DNA of 18,122 nucleotides from NCBI GenBank assembly GCA_019155205.2, contig JAHNZQ020000172.1, forward strand, positions 332,217 through 350,338, written 5' to 3'. This DNA comes from Gracilaria vermiculophylla. Lineage: Eukaryota; Rhodophyta; Florideophyceae; Gracilariales; Gracilariaceae. Shown here one piece after another: positions 17,998-18,122 of the stretch (positions are counted from its first letter, which is position 1; each line of letters begins with the position of its first letter). The translations under genes and the position numbers were made by a program. A model generated the notes under the pieces. The model had not been told where the DNA came from. It made no database searches and was given only the letters and a program-made list of their open reading frames with translations.

Positions 17998-18122
17998 TAT
18001 TGGAGGTCAGAGGGGCAAGGGAAAGTTGAGGGGATGCAAAGGAAGTTCGCCAGCTCTGGCTTGGATTTACTTGGAGGTGCCTCGACCACGACTTATATAG
18101 TGGCTCAGTCGCACCGACTAGG
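17998..18122 (-). repeat. Partial third LTR of the inner copia family, cut by the window end
   Basis: The first 125 bases correspond to the plus-strand start of the LTRs at 2140 and 7656: TATTGGAGGTCAGAGGGGCA here against TAATGGAGGTCAGCGGGGCA there. The aligned TATA element is at 18092-18100. No PBS lies next to it on the left, unlike 7656, so it is a 3' LTR of another minus-strand copy extending to the right, or a solo LTR. It shows that the family has several copies in this genome. Confidence 0.85.

Noticed and set aside
1..18122. tRNA, rRNA, CRISPR or prokaryotic operon features
   Set aside because: No cloverleaf gene, rRNA core sequence or regularly spaced repeats were seen; the window is eukaryotic mobile DNA.

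Overview
This is nuclear DNA of a eukaryote, most likely an animal and plausibly an arthropod. It holds two Ty1/copia-class elements whose primer-binding sites match the internal (anticodon-side) half of initiator tRNA-Met, the priming style of Drosophila copia, and a piggyBac-class transposase. No lineage-specific host gene is visible and I cannot name a species. No intact host gene, tRNA, rRNA or CRISPR was seen. Almost everything is mobile DNA in various stages of decay.

Layout. (1) 1-~700: no recognisable gene. (2) ~700-2134 and 8091-11396: one old, AT-rich copia-class element on the minus strand, split in two. From high to low coordinate it has a candidate 5' LTR (11073-11396), PBS (11058-11072), gag, protease, integrase and the start of RT. 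After the interruption come the rest of RT, with an intact YIDD box, and an RNase H remnant. Its 3' LTR was not found. (3) 2140-8085: a second, GC-richer copia-class element, also on the minus strand, inserted into the RT of the first. It has two 430-bp LTRs, a TGGCT target duplication, a PBS directly against the 5' LTR, an unusually long ~1.2 kb leader and a full gag-PR-IN-RT-RNaseH order. It is dead, with 9 in-frame stops, 2 frameshifts, Asp to Asn in the protease and YVDY in place of YVDD in RT. Removing the insert plus one TGGCT restores the outer RT reading frame.

(4) 11982-14837: a piggyBac-like element on the plus strand. Its 687-codon transposase lies in a single frame with all three catalytic Asp visible but seven internal stops. 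A 16-bp palindrome and a short inverted repeat occur at both flanks. (5) 11490-11980 and 14838-17760: GC-balanced sequence with long but broken plus-strand open stretches that I cannot assign to any family. On the right, four of the main stretches share one frame over ~2.7 kb. It may be one decayed large gene, possibly viral or host, split by the piggyBac element. (6) 17998-18122: a third, partial copy of the inner element's LTR, running off the window.

The genes do not form a working system. The window is a layered transposon graveyard: old copia, younger copia nested in it, piggyBac beside them, and an unidentified decayed ORF. The best leads are the exact nested insertion, a heat-shock-element-like array in the outer LTR, the shared palindromes around the piggyBac gene, a 155-194 aa open frame antisense to the inner leader, and the unidentified 15-17.8 kb coding remnant.
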